Assembly: GCF_009829075.1 (NCBI RefSeq)
Contig: NZ_WUQZ01000007.1
Coordinates: 62,001-126,000 of the forward strand
Direction: 5' to 3'
Source of the DNA: Sphingobacterium composti
Lineage (GTDB): Bacteria; Bacteroidota; Bacteroidia; Sphingobacteriales; Sphingobacteriaceae
Length of the DNA stretch: 64,000 nucleotides
In this document: in pieces, positions 16,673 to 25,388 of the stretch
How the letters are laid out: the number at the start of each line of letters is the position of its first letter
Position numbering within the stretch: the stretch's first letter is position 1
The notes under the pieces: model-generated
What the model was told of the DNA's origin: nothing
Database searches by the model: none
The model's input: the letters and a program-made list of their open reading frames with translations, nothing else
Translations under genes and position numbers: made by a program

Positions 16673-18408
16673 TATTTCGCTTCGTTGATGGTTTCGTATA
16701 TAGCATCTTGAATACGACTACGAATATTCAGATTCAGCAATTTCGTAGATACTTGTGGATGCACACGATTAGACAAAAAGATATAAATCAACTGATGCTT
16801 TGGATCAATCCAAATACATGTACCGGTATAGCCAGTATGTCCATATACAGATGCATTAGCCAGTTTAGATGGATATTCTTTTTTAGGATCTGGATCGAAA
16901 CGGTCGAATCCTAACCCTCGTCTACTTGTTTTGGATTGATTCGATGTAAACAGATCTACTGTATTTCCTTTGAAGTATTGCGCACCACCGTATTCTCCTC
17001 GATTTAGTAACAATTGCCCATATATTGCCAGATCATTTGCGGAGGCAAATAAACCTGCATGTCCAGCCACACCACCTGCCATTGCAGCTCCCTGATCGTG
17101 TACAAAACCTTCTAATAATACTTTTCTGAATGCCGTATCATGTTCCGTAGGAACAATACGAGATTTATCAAAACGCGTACGCGGATTATAACCCGCAGTT
17201 TTCATCCCAATAGGTCTATACAAGATCTGCTGTACATACTCATCCATAGGAATGCTCGTGATATGCTCCGCCACTTCTTTCATTACGTACATACTGATGT
17301 CCGAATACACATAATTGCCTGTTGGTTTGACAGCCGAATTCATCATTTGCGGCCACATTACTTCCTCATAATAGTTGTTTTTCAAGTAGGAACTATCTGC
17401 CAACTGCACTTGATGTGTAGCTGATGGAAAACGCTGTACATCACCAGCTTTTAGATTTCTATAGAAAGGTATATAAGGTGTAAATCCAGCCTCATGGAGG
17501 AGCACCGTTCTTAATGTAATATCCTTTTTATTCGTAGAACGCACATCCCACAAATAACGTCCCATTGTGCTATCCAAATGGATGGCCTTAGTCTCTTGCA
17601 ATTTCATTATGACAGGAGTTGTACCTGCAATTTTGCTTATCGATGCCAAATCAAAAATATCATTGACCGTTGTTTTTTGTTTTGCTTCATAGGTGTGGTT
17701 ACCATAGGCCTTTTCAAAAATAACCTGTCCATTTTTAACAGCCATGACCACCAATCCAGGAGTTGCTTGTTCGCGAATAGCTTCAGCTGCAATTGCATCA
17801 ATTTTTTGTGTCATCTTTGACAAATTCAATCCAGAGCCAGCTCCTTGAGAATATTGAAGACGTGTTTGAACGGTTTTCAATTTCGTGTTACCTTCTGTAA
17901 TCGCTAATCCACCAAATAAACTCATCGCCAAATTACGTTGAGCCTCATCATTGAATACTGGATAAATTAACTCCGTCAACTTCCCTCCAAATAGCGATGT
18001 AGTTTGAAGTCTACTCGATTCAGAATCTAAAAATCGACACAATACCAGATTTTTATTATTCGAAACAGCTTGATTCAACAAAGCAACATTGGTGTATGCC
18101 AGCTCAGATGCTGTACCTACTACGATAATCGTATTTGCTAACTTGCCCTGCTCATTCAATTGATTAAAGTCAATTACAGAAATGTCCGCATAACGCTCTG
18201 CCTGCTCTATAAAAGTATGATATTTTGTTTTGTCTGATACAGCAATAGCAATTTTCAACTCATCCAATTTACCAAAAGGTATGGTTTGATTTTTATTGAA
18301 TAAAAGTTGAGTTTTATTAGGAATAGTTTGTTTATACTGCGCTTGTACTCCAGTTGAAAGAACAAGAAAACATAATAAGAGGCTAGGTAGTTTGAATTTT
18401 ATTTTCAT
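16672..18408 (-). CDS. Beta-lactamase-family serine hydrolase with a degenerate GH3 C-terminal domain
   Basis: 578 residues from the ATG at 18408, which gives a clean signal peptide (MKIKFKLPSLLLCFLVL, cleavage near VQAQ); a longer frame upstream adds an odd Tyr-rich lead and is rejected. The C-terminal ~400 residues are a class C beta-lactamase/DD-peptidase fold: SISK (Ser256, Lys259), YSD in NYVYSDIS and HTGYTG as the KTG-like box. The N-terminal ~180 residues resemble the C-terminal domain of NagZ-type GH3 hydrolases (MSLFGGLAITEG, then TRLQYSQGAGSGLN). Bacteroidota commonly have GH3-beta-lactamase fusions of about 1000 residues; here the GH3 catalytic barrel is missing. Probable target: peptidoglycan-derived muropeptides. 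Confidence 0.85.
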   Translation of the reverse strand: MKIKFKLPSLLLCFLVLSTGVQAQYKQTIPNKTQLLFNKNQTIPFGKLDELKIAIAVSDKTKYHTFIEQAERYADISVIDFNQLNEQGKLANTIIVVGTASELAYTNVALLNQAVSNNKNLVLCRFLDSESSRLQTTSLFGGKLTELIYPVFNDEAQRNLAMSLFGGLAITEGNTKLKTVQTRLQYSQGAGSGLNLSKMTQKIDAIAAEAIREQATPGLVVMAVKNGQVIFEKAYGNHTYEAKQKTTVNDIFDLASISKIAGTTPVIMKLQETKAIHLDSTMGRYLWDVRSTNKKDITLRTVLLHEAGFTPYIPFYRNLKAGDVQRFPSATHQVQLADSSYLKNNYYEEVMWPQMMNSAVKPTGNYVYSDISMYVMKEVAEHITSIPMDEYVQQILYRPIGMKTAGYNPRTRFDKSRIVPTEHDTAFRKVLLEGFVHDQGAAMAGGVAGHAGLFASANDLAIYGQLLLNRGEYGGAQYFKGNTVDLFTSNQSKTSRRGLGFDRFDPDPKKEYPSKLANASVYGHTGYTGTCIWIDPKHQLIYIFLSNRVHPQVSTKLLNLNIRSRIQDAIYETINEAK

Positions 18409-18512
18409 TATAGTATCAAGGTTTCTAACGTAAATGTAATAATAAAACGCATAAAACCGCAATAAGATTTAGTAACATATTCATTTCTTTTTTTCGAAAA
18501 TTTTAATTAACT

Positions 18513-18520
18513 TATATTTG
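18513..18520 (+). promoter_or_regulatory. -7 promoter box just before xseA
   Basis: TATATTTG, exact TAnnTTTG, ending only 4 bases before the xseA ATG. If used, transcription would start at or next to the start codon (leaderless mRNA). Confidence 0.5.
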
Positions 18521-18524
18521 ATTT

Positions 18525-19784
18525 ATGCCAGAAAAAGCCAACGATAAGACCATTTTTTCGCTATTGGAAGTGACCAAGAGCATACAAAAAACATTAGCAG
18601 ATCGCTATAAAAGTTTGTATTGGATCAAAGCCGAGATGAATAAACTGAATCATTATAAGCATTCAGGACATTGTTATCCAGAATTGGTCGAAAAAAAAGA
18701 GGGCAAAATTGTGGCGGAGATTCGTTCCATCCTCTGGAAATCCGACTTCGAAAGAGTCAATAATTCATTTATTAAATTGTTGAATGAACCTCTTCGTGAT
18801 GGCATCACGATTTTATTTCAAGCGGGTATATCCTACGATCCGTTGCATGGATTGAGTTTGCGCATAGTCGATATTGATCCAACCTTTGTCTTGGGCGAAT
18901 TAGAACGGGAGAAAAAAGAAAGTATTGAAAGACTTCAACTAGAAGGACTCTTTTATGCGAATAAATCATTACCTTTCCCCGTAATCCCAAAACGATTAGC
19001 CATCATTTCTGTAGAAACAAGTAAAGGTCTTTCTGATTTTTATAAAATAATAAACAACAATCCGTGGGGATATAAAATTGAGACAACTTTATATCCAGCA
19101 CTATTGCAGGGAGATAAATCTATACCTTCTATCATCAAACAACTAGCTGTTATCGCCGAAAGAACAAAAGCGTATGATGCCGTAGCCATTATCCGTGGTG
19201 GCGGCGGCGAAGTTGGTCTTTCCTCGTATAACAATTACAATTTAGCTAAAGCAATCACAATATTTCCGATTCCAGTTTTGACAGGAATTGGACACTCGAC
19301 TAATGAAACTGTCAGTGAAATGGTAGCGTACAAAAATGCTATTACTCCAAGTGAATTAGCAGATTTTTTAATTCAAAAGTTTCACAATTTCGCCATCCCT
19401 CTTGACCAATTACAAAATCAATTGATTTCCTTGTCAAAAGGAAAATTTGAAACAGAAAAGTTGAAACTTCAAGACCTTGCTCTATCGCTTTCTTGGAATA
19501 GTAAGAATAAGCTGCAGTCAGAAAAACATAATATTCAAATTCAAACACAGCGACTTCAACTATTCAGCAGACAATACCTCAAGGAGCAGTATGGTGAATT
19601 GGCAAACATATTACGCTTAATAAAAATGGCAGATCCTTCTCAACTTTTGAAAAGAGGATTCTCAATAACCCGATTAAATGGTAAAGCAGTAAATTCAATA
19701 CAAGATGTGAAAGTAGGCGATATCGTCGAAACAATTTTAGTAGATGGCACAATCACGAGTCAGGTAACTTCAAAAAATAAATAA
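18525..19784 (+). CDS. xseA: Exodeoxyribonuclease VII large subunit
   Basis: 419 residues. The N-terminal OB-fold (about 8-110; LYWIKAEMNKLNHYKHSGHCYPELVE in parts) is followed by the catalytic core with PVIPKRLAIISVETSKG, AIIRGGGGEVGLSSYNN and IPVLTGIGHSTNET, a coiled-coil stretch (about 285-365) and the C-terminal LLKRGFSITRLNGKAV block. It forms a complex with several XseB copies and degrades single-stranded DNA from either end in repair (family knowledge). xseB follows after 2 bases. Slightly shorter than E. coli XseA (about 456), within family range. Confidence 0.96.
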   Translation: MPEKANDKTIFSLLEVTKSIQKTLADRYKSLYWIKAEMNKLNHYKHSGHCYPELVEKKEGKIVAEIRSILWKSDFERVNNSFIKLLNEPLRDGITILFQAGISYDPLHGLSLRIVDIDPTFVLGELEREKKESIERLQLEGLFYANKSLPFPVIPKRLAIISVETSKGLSDFYKIINNNPWGYKIETTLYPALLQGDKSIPSIIKQLAVIAERTKAYDAVAIIRGGGGEVGLSSYNNYNLAKAITIFPIPVLTGIGHSTNETVSEMVAYKNAITPSELADFLIQKFHNFAIPLDQLQNQLISLSKGKFETEKLKLQDLALSLSWNSKNKLQSEKHNIQIQTQRLQLFSRQYLKEQYGELANILRLIKMADPSQLLKRGFSITRLNGKAVNSIQDVKVGDIVETILVDGTITSQVTSKNK

Positions 19785-19786
19785 TC

Positions 19787-20020
19787 ATGGAATCAAACTA
19801 CACCTATATAGACGCATTCAACGAATTGCAACAAATCGTAACGGATATCGAAACTGGCGAAATCAATGTAGATGACCTTGCTTCAAAAATCAAAAGAGCT
19901 TCAGAACTCATTGCGGTATGTAAAGCTAAACTTGTGGCATCAGAAGAAGAAGTAGACAGATTATTAATGCAACTTAACGTTGAGACAGAGGATACTCTTT
20001 CAACCGACGAAGAAGAGTAA
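19787..20020 (+). CDS. xseB: Exodeoxyribonuclease VII small subunit
   Basis: 77 residues, normal size. Contains the XseB pattern: FNELQQIVTDIETGEINVDD, then LASKIKRASELIAVCKAKL, a two-helix hairpin, with an acidic tail DEEE. It starts 2 bases after the xseA stop, so both subunits are made from one message. XseB binds the XseA coiled coil and is needed for activity. Confidence 0.95.
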   Translation: MESNYTYIDAFNELQQIVTDIETGEINVDDLASKIKRASELIAVCKAKLVASEEEVDRLLMQLNVETEDTLSTDEEE

Positions 20021-20080
20021 TTTTACATTCAACAAGGAATTCCGATCGAATTTGCTTCACATATTGTAAAATATTCAAAT

Positions 20081-20088
20081 TATATTTG
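20081..20088 (+). promoter_or_regulatory. -7 promoter box of the secreted orphan gene
   Basis: TATATTTG, exact TAnnTTTG, 34 bases before the ATG at 20123. A TTTG at 20051-20054 is upstream but at 26 bases, longer than the usual spacing. Confidence 0.45.
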
Positions 20089-20122
20089 CTTTGCTTTATT
20101 AAATTAGAAAATTACACTAGAC

Positions 20123-20746
20123 ATGAAAAACATATTCAGTTTACTTGTATTGGCGCTTGTCATATTGCAATCCAATGCACAGAAAGAACCTGTAGAAGCG
20201 AAGAGAAGAACTGTTCCTACTGCAGAATTGCAAATTAAGATGGCTGTACAAGCAGCACCAGTAGAATTTAGAGATAGTGCTAAAGTTTACGGCTATAATA
20301 GTGAAGGTGAGTTTGTAACACTAAGAGAAGGTACAAATGGCTATATCTGTTTGGCACCTAATTATAAAATGTCGGTTTATTATGCTTATTGCTATCCAGA
20401 AAGTTTGGAGCCTTTGATGGCTCGTGGTAGAGAATTAATCGCTGAAGGTAAACGCAAAGAAAGAGATAAAATTCGTGAACAAGAATTCAAAGAAGGTAAA
20501 CTTTTTATTCCGCAACAACCAACTACACTTTACGGCTACTGGGGAGAAGCTAAAGATGTAAACCCAGAGACAGGCGAAATCAAAGATGCTAAACGCAGAT
20601 ATGTGATTTATGTTCCTTTTGCTAAAGCGGCTGATTTAGGTCTTTCGAACAAACACAATAACCTTGGCATGCCATGGCTAATGGACGAAGGAACTTACAA
20701 AGCGCATATCATGATTACTCCCCCTTTAGAAGCACACAAACATTAA
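20123..20746 (+). CDS. Secreted protein of unknown function
   Basis: 207 residues. Signal peptide at residues 1-19 (cleavage near NAQ). I do not recognise the family. Visible features: an early basic segment EAKRRTVPTAELQIKMA, the phrase VYGYNSEGEFVTLREGTNGYICLAP, a strongly charged helix (about residues 108-135: AEGKRKERDKIREQE), LYGYWG, and a C-terminal segment PWLMDEGTYKAHIMITPP ending in His-rich AHKH. Two cysteines remain in the mature part. It has its own -7 box. Its end lies against the 3' end of the group II intron remnant, but the frame looks intact. Confidence 0.75.
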   Translation: MKNIFSLLVLALVILQSNAQKEPVEAKRRTVPTAELQIKMAVQAAPVEFRDSAKVYGYNSEGEFVTLREGTNGYICLAPNYKMSVYYAYCYPESLEPLMARGRELIAEGKRKERDKIREQEFKEGKLFIPQQPTTLYGYWGEAKDVNPETGEIKDAKRRYVIYVPFAKAADLGLSNKHNNLGMPWLMDEGTYKAHIMITPPLEAHKH

Positions 20747-20764
20747 AATATCATTAGATACATA

Positions 20765-21508
20765 GAGTAGGAAGGTAATCATTATTTGATTACCTGACCC
20801 CTCACACCACCGTACGTGCCGTTCGGCATACGGCGGTTCATTAAACATTAACAGTTTTTTTTGGGGGACTATTATATCGGTAAGATATAGTAGTCCTTCT
20901 TTCTTTAAGAATGCATTGGTAAGCGTTCGTTTCAAGATTGGGCTATTTACCGTTCGCCACGGACCTTTACGGGTATTACCCCATTGATAAGCTTTGTTAG
21001 AAGTCACCCCTAGTTTCTTAAGCTCCTTCACACGGGTCTTGATCCGTTTCCATTGGCTCCAGTAGCAGAGTCTAACACGGCTACGTGTCCACTCGTCTAG
21101 GATTTCAAATATGCTTCGCGATTCACTTAACTTGAAGTAACTACCCCATCCTTGGTTCAATCGTCGGATTTGTATCATCCGTTTCCCCATAGACACAGGG
21201 CTTCTGCGACTAGTAATCTTACGGATTGTATCCTTGTAGATACTAATACTTTTACCGTGTACACTAATGCCTTTGCTGCCCTTCTTATGGTAAAACGTAA
21301 ACCCAAGTAACCGCGTGCGCCAAGGACGAGTAACAACACTCTTTTCTAAATTTACTTTCAGTTTTAGTTCCTTTTCAATGTACTTACTAATGCTTTCCAT
21401 TACACGATCCCCAGCACGTTTACTTCTAACATAAATACTACAGTCGTCTGCATAGCGAACAAAACGGTGACCACGGCTTTCCAGTTCCTTATCTAGTTTA
21501 TCTATAAA
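20765..21508 (-). mobile_element. Group II intron remnant (class C-like), 3' part only
   Basis: Spans the partial maturase and the catalytic RNA domains V and VI. Domains I-III and the first half of the protein are missing, so it cannot splice or move on its own. The left (5', minus-strand) junction coincides with the arm of a Rho-independent hairpin (21504-21548) in the same orientation, the usual target of class C introns. The exact 3' end is uncertain by about 10 bases. Confidence 0.82.
20774..20839 (-). ncRNA. Group II intron domains V and VI
   Basis: On the minus strand ACCGCCGTATGCCG pairs with CGGCACGTACGGTGGT (core 20806-20837), giving the typical long stem, two-base bulge and short capping loop of domain V. 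Aligned to CCGTAT, the triad reads CGC rather than AGC. Domain VI follows as GGTAATCA (20781-20774 on plus coordinates reversed) pairing with TGATTACC around a 5-base loop. Confidence 0.8.
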
Positions 21509-21548
21509 CAAATAAACCCGTCATATTCTGACGGGTTTATTTGTTTAT
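21504..21548. terminator. Terminator of the receptor/peptidase operon, adjoining the intron
   Basis: A perfect 20-bp stem (21504-21523 with 21529-21548), centre ACCCGTCA / TGACGGGT, loop TATTC, T-rich on both strands. It closes the minus-strand operon ending at 21559. The intron remnant begins directly at its 3' arm. Confidence 0.88.
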
Positions 21549-21558
21549 GGTATATGTC

Positions 21559-23778
21559 TTAAATCTTATGTGAATTTCCTTTGATTCTATTTTTTGTTTT
21601 CAAAGCTTCTTTCTTAATAGCCTCCGATGATTGTGATTTCAGAATATCATCACAGGCTTTCACTATTTCATCTCTTTGATACGATAAGGTAAACCATCCC
21701 ATCGCTTCCAATCCTGCAACACGAAGAGCCTCTGATTCTGAATTATCTTTTGCCAACTTAATAACATTTGGAATTACATTGTGATTTCTATACAAACGTA
21801 AGGAGTTGATAGCAGACAGACGTTCCTTTTCGACTACAGACTTATCTGTTAAGTTCTGGTTCAATTCCTCTGTTTTCTTTTGATAATATTCAACATCTTT
21901 ATCCAATTTATCTGCCAAATCTTTACCCCCAAACAAAGAGTTATTTTGTCTGATCACTTCATTAATTTGCCTTTTGGCTTCCGTTGGATCCATAAATTGT
22001 AAAGCCCAACGTATACGGTAAGCTACGCGTTCAGAATGCGGATCCGACACATAAAATTGAATTAAATCCTTCACAAATTCATTAGACCCAAAATCTGTCA
22101 AATCATAAATAGCACGACGACGAATATATTCATATGAATCATTTTTAGCAGCGTGCAATACATCAATATAATCTTGATTTTCGAATTGACTCAACAGTTG
22201 AAACGCTTGCATACGCGTAGATTCAAAAGCAGAATTGAAATAATATGACTTCAATATTGGTGAAACTTCTTTTTCAGACAATAATTGTGTCAATTTATCC
22301 AGAGCCAATGCTTGTAAACTCGCGTCATTCTCTTTTAATAAAGACTTCCAGTAAGAAGATTTTTTATTCAATACAGTGGCTTCATTTAATTCTTTCGCTC
22401 TATTTGATGCAAAATAAAATGTCGGATCACCTAAAATATGAGTTTCTAAATATGCAATATGCTTTAACCAATTACCTACACGGTATCCTTGTCCCAATAA
22501 TCCCATCAATTCACTCGGATATAGGTCTTGTAATACCCCAATCGAATTAGCTACCGCAGCAATATTCTGATTATCAGAAAAAGGATAATATCCCGCGATA
22601 TAATTGTCCAAGTGAAATGAACCAGTTAAACAAGAATTTAGGTAAACTAATTTAGCTTGTATATTTGCATTCTTGATATCACTCATCTGTACATCCATAT
22701 TGATATTATAGATTGAATCCGCCTCAATAGATGCTTGATCAAATGAATCTTCAAACCATTTGTCCGACAATCCCAAAGACTTTTGAAACCCTTCCTTTAC
22801 GACTTCCAGATCACGACCATCTTCTTTTGCCGCACGCATTTTACTTCGTATATAACGAGCTACATTTTGCATAGAAGGCTGTGGACTTGACACATTAGGG
22901 TACCCACTCAATAATTGCATTCTAGCGGTACCATGTCCAGTCATATAGGCAAAATCAATTCCATCACGCTTTAATTCAGAAAGCAAATTAAACTTGATAA
23001 ATTCAGCTGAACGGAAATTAAGAAACTTAATAGATCCACCAGGCTGAAACAAGTTGGGAAATTGTGTTTTCAAAGCAATTGCTTCTCCCATTACGGAGTT
23101 AACAGAATTTGAATTATATCCATGACCTACTGAAACAATCATATCATCTAGAGGGAATGATTGTGATCTCAATTTGACAATTTTAGATAGATATGTCTTA
23201 ATTTTCAGCGTCATATCCTCACCATCAACAACGGGCGGTTTGATACGTGCGGAATAAATGTCCATATCAATAAATTGAGGAGATTCAGCTTTTAAGCTAT
23301 AATAATGATAGGATTCACGACCTTTGGCAGTATCTTGTTTCAAATAATCGAATTGTAAATCAAAATCATCGTAATAACGGTCAGAAGGAACTGAAGAGCT
23401 ATCCCATCGAAAACGTTGATTCATTTTAAATGCTGATGTCAAATACTGCGCATCACGAATCATAGGCACGGGAATATTACCCACTAGAACAACACCTTCT
23501 AAAGGTGAAGATTTGTCCAGATACAATTTATGTAGTGTTTCCCTAATTTTCTCTGGCGACGTCCAATTATCTGTGATTATATATGTTCCTAAGCCATCTT
23601 TCTCGACAACTTGTCTATAAGCTTTTAGCTCAGTTTCAGCTGCTTTATACGTTTTATCATCGACAACAATAGCAAATGTAGTTTTTGATTTTATAGTAGG
23701 TTTTTCTACCTGTTGGGCAAATGACTGCAAACTTCCAACTAGGAATAATGCTCCTAGTATCAATCTCATGTTTTTCAT
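21559..23778 (-). CDS. Gingipain/caspase-like (clan CD) putative cysteine peptidase with C-terminal HEAT-like repeats
   Basis: 739 residues from the ATG at 23778 (a TTG four codons upstream is less likely). Signal peptide ends near SFAQQ. The middle has the clan CD pattern: a hydrophobic strand then His-Gly (IDFAYMTGHGTARM, His282), and a second strand then Cys (AKLVYLNSCLTGSF, Cys383), as in gingipains (C25) and caspases. The His-Cys distance of 101 residues is longer than usual. From about 455 to 690 helical segments resemble HEAT repeats (ALALDKLTQLLSEKE, EYIRRRAIYDLTDFGS, ALRVAGLEAMGWF). No sortase or type IX sorting tail is evident. Last gene of a four-gene operon; 42-base gap to the one before. 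Substrate unknown. Confidence 0.72.
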   Translation of the reverse strand: MKNMRLILGALFLVGSLQSFAQQVEKPTIKSKTTFAIVVDDKTYKAAETELKAYRQVVEKDGLGTYIITDNWTSPEKIRETLHKLYLDKSSPLEGVVLVGNIPVPMIRDAQYLTSAFKMNQRFRWDSSSVPSDRYYDDFDLQFDYLKQDTAKGRESYHYYSLKAESPQFIDMDIYSARIKPPVVDGEDMTLKIKTYLSKIVKLRSQSFPLDDMIVSVGHGYNSNSVNSVMGEAIALKTQFPNLFQPGGSIKFLNFRSAEFIKFNLLSELKRDGIDFAYMTGHGTARMQLLSGYPNVSSPQPSMQNVARYIRSKMRAAKEDGRDLEVVKEGFQKSLGLSDKWFEDSFDQASIEADSIYNINMDVQMSDIKNANIQAKLVYLNSCLTGSFHLDNYIAGYYPFSDNQNIAAVANSIGVLQDLYPSELMGLLGQGYRVGNWLKHIAYLETHILGDPTFYFASNRAKELNEATVLNKKSSYWKSLLKENDASLQALALDKLTQLLSEKEVSPILKSYYFNSAFESTRMQAFQLLSQFENQDYIDVLHAAKNDSYEYIRRRAIYDLTDFGSNEFVKDLIQFYVSDPHSERVAYRIRWALQFMDPTEAKRQINEVIRQNNSLFGGKDLADKLDKDVEYYQKKTEELNQNLTDKSVVEKERLSAINSLRLYRNHNVIPNVIKLAKDNSESEALRVAGLEAMGWFTLSYQRDEIVKACDDILKSQSSEAIKKEALKTKNRIKGNSHKI

Positions 23779-23820
23779 ATGTAATGCCAAAATTATATAA
23801 TTAATGTGATTATAATCTAC

Positions 23821-25386
23821 TTAAAATGTCAATAAACCCAAGGAAAATTGCCACTCTACTCGGTCTGAGCCCGAATTAAAATACAAGGAAGTATTGTCAC
23901 TTGTTAGTTTAGAATAGTTTTCAGCCAATTTTATATATAACTGCGTATTGTTTTTAGAAGACTTTTTAAAGTTATACTGTATATTGGCCCCTAATCCAAA
24001 GTAATCCGCACCTAGGTAAGCATTTGTTGGATATAATATGTTATTTGCGACAAAATTGCTAGAATAACTCTTCTCATCATATAGGAATGCGGAGTTGAAT
24101 GCTTTACTAAAAAATGGCGTAAGCTCTAGTTTCAAAGCACTCATATTCTTAAAATTGAAGTATTTCTTAAAATCAATTTTATAGCTTAGCCTATCTACAG
24201 TTTGCTGACTTTCGTTTAGAGCATATTTATTGTCCCAGCCCATATATGATACACCAGCACCGAGTACCCAGCTTAATTCATCATTTTTGCTATTAATAAA
24301 TGAATAATTCAATGATGAATTGGTAACTAAATTGGTGTTAAATTTCTCAGAAAACAAGGTAATATATGCTTTGGAAGTTGCGTCTTGATATTGATGAAAC
24401 TCCGTGTTTTCAATATCATATTGATTCCACGAAGCCTTAACAGCATGTAGATGACCTTGGCTACCAAATTTCGATTCGGCATTCAAACCATAATGTAAGT
24501 ATGCATGTTGACCAGCCTGTTGAGGATATATTGTGCCATCTATAGCATTTTCTTTATTACCTTGGATAAAACCCTCTAGAAAAAGACGATTCCCTTCTCC
24601 CTTATACACATACTGTAGCGCACCTCCATACTGATTTCCTGTGTATCTTCTTGTTAATGAACCAGAAGATATAAAAAGAGGAGAACTGCCGATGTACTCG
24701 CCAACACCTATAAGTTTATATAAATTATGAACAGTCGTTGTGTTTTTATTTTCTAAAGAAAAATCTTCTACAAAATGACTATATAAAACGTTTAGCCCAA
24801 TAGCATTAATTTCATTAATCAAATAAGTCATTGATGGCGTTAATACAACAGTATTACTTGTATTTAATGGTCGTGGATCACGTTGTCTTGCTCCTGTGGC
24901 TACATTATATTTAAGTCCAATACCAAACACAAATTGTTCACGTACAATCGGAGAAGAAATTTTTCCTTCAACATTATAGTGTTGTTTGTTCCAATCACCA
25001 GCTAGAGAATCAGCTATAATATATGGATTTAATCGTAATGGATTCAACTGTGTTGTATGTTTTACATCTTTGTCCTTACCGAATGATAAATCAAACTTAC
25101 CATACAATTTCCAATTATTAATGCGTTGATATCGTGCTGTAGCAAATCCTCCAAAATCACTTTTTTCTGCTATTAATGGATGCTTAAATGTCCCTTTTAC
25201 GCTATTATAATAAAGATTTGATTCACCAACATTTTGTACATCATTCGTTACCAATAATGCAGCATTCGAACTTGACAGACCTACATCAGTTAATTTTATT
25301 TTATCGAAATCAAATGAGTATTGCGCTTGTGCTAAACCGACACTCGACACTGCCAAAAGACTCCAAATTATATTTTTATGTATCAT
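23821..25386 (-). CDS. DUF6850 outer-membrane beta-barrel protein
   Basis: 521 residues from the ATG at 25386, two bases after the previous stop; an ATG four codons earlier overlaps that gene and is possible. Signal peptide MIHKNIIWSLLAVSSVGLAQA. The rest shows alternating amphipathic beta strands with aromatic girdles and ends in WQFSLGLLTF, an outer-membrane barrel-like end. I match it to DUF6850 from its place after a receptor and DUF4876 gene; that assignment is from memory. Probably an outer-membrane component of the same uptake or secretion function as its neighbours. Confidence 0.7.
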   Translation of the reverse strand: MIHKNIIWSLLAVSSVGLAQAQYSFDFDKIKLTDVGLSSSNAALLVTNDVQNVGESNLYYNSVKGTFKHPLIAEKSDFGGFATARYQRINNWKLYGKFDLSFGKDKDVKHTTQLNPLRLNPYIIADSLAGDWNKQHYNVEGKISSPIVREQFVFGIGLKYNVATGARQRDPRPLNTSNTVVLTPSMTYLINEINAIGLNVLYSHFVEDFSLENKNTTTVHNLYKLIGVGEYIGSSPLFISSGSLTRRYTGNQYGGALQYVYKGEGNRLFLEGFIQGNKENAIDGTIYPQQAGQHAYLHYGLNAESKFGSQGHLHAVKASWNQYDIENTEFHQYQDATSKAYITLFSEKFNTNLVTNSSLNYSFINSKNDELSWVLGAGVSYMGWDNKYALNESQQTVDRLSYKIDFKKYFNFKNMSALKLELTPFFSKAFNSAFLYDEKSYSSNFVANNILYPTNAYLGADYFGLGANIQYNFKKSSKNNTQLYIKLAENYSKLTSDNTSLYFNSGSDRVEWQFSLGLLTF

Positions 25387-25388
25387 TC

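Larger units (their letters stand above)
20726..21511 (-). pseudogene. ltrA: Group II intron reverse transcriptase/maturase, 5'-truncated
   Basis: An open frame of 261 codons covering only the last part of an intron-encoded protein. It starts inside the reverse transcriptase domain: LDKELESRGHRFVRYADDCSIYV with the catalytic YADD. Thumb/maturase domain X follows (RLNQGWGSYFKLSES, then LCYWSQWKRIKTR). Intact proteins of this class have about 200 more N-terminal residues, absent here; the first codon is a TTG inside a terminator arm. At the 3' side the frame runs through intron domain V without a stop (NEPPYAERHVRWCEG is domain V read as protein), so the true end was probably lost by an indel; a C5A8 run (minus strand) lies just upstream. 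Non-functional remnant. Confidence 0.88.

Noticed and set aside
18409-18462. Longer start for the serine hydrolase
   Set aside because: Adds a Tyr-rich 18-residue lead before a normal signal peptide; not seen in exported proteins.
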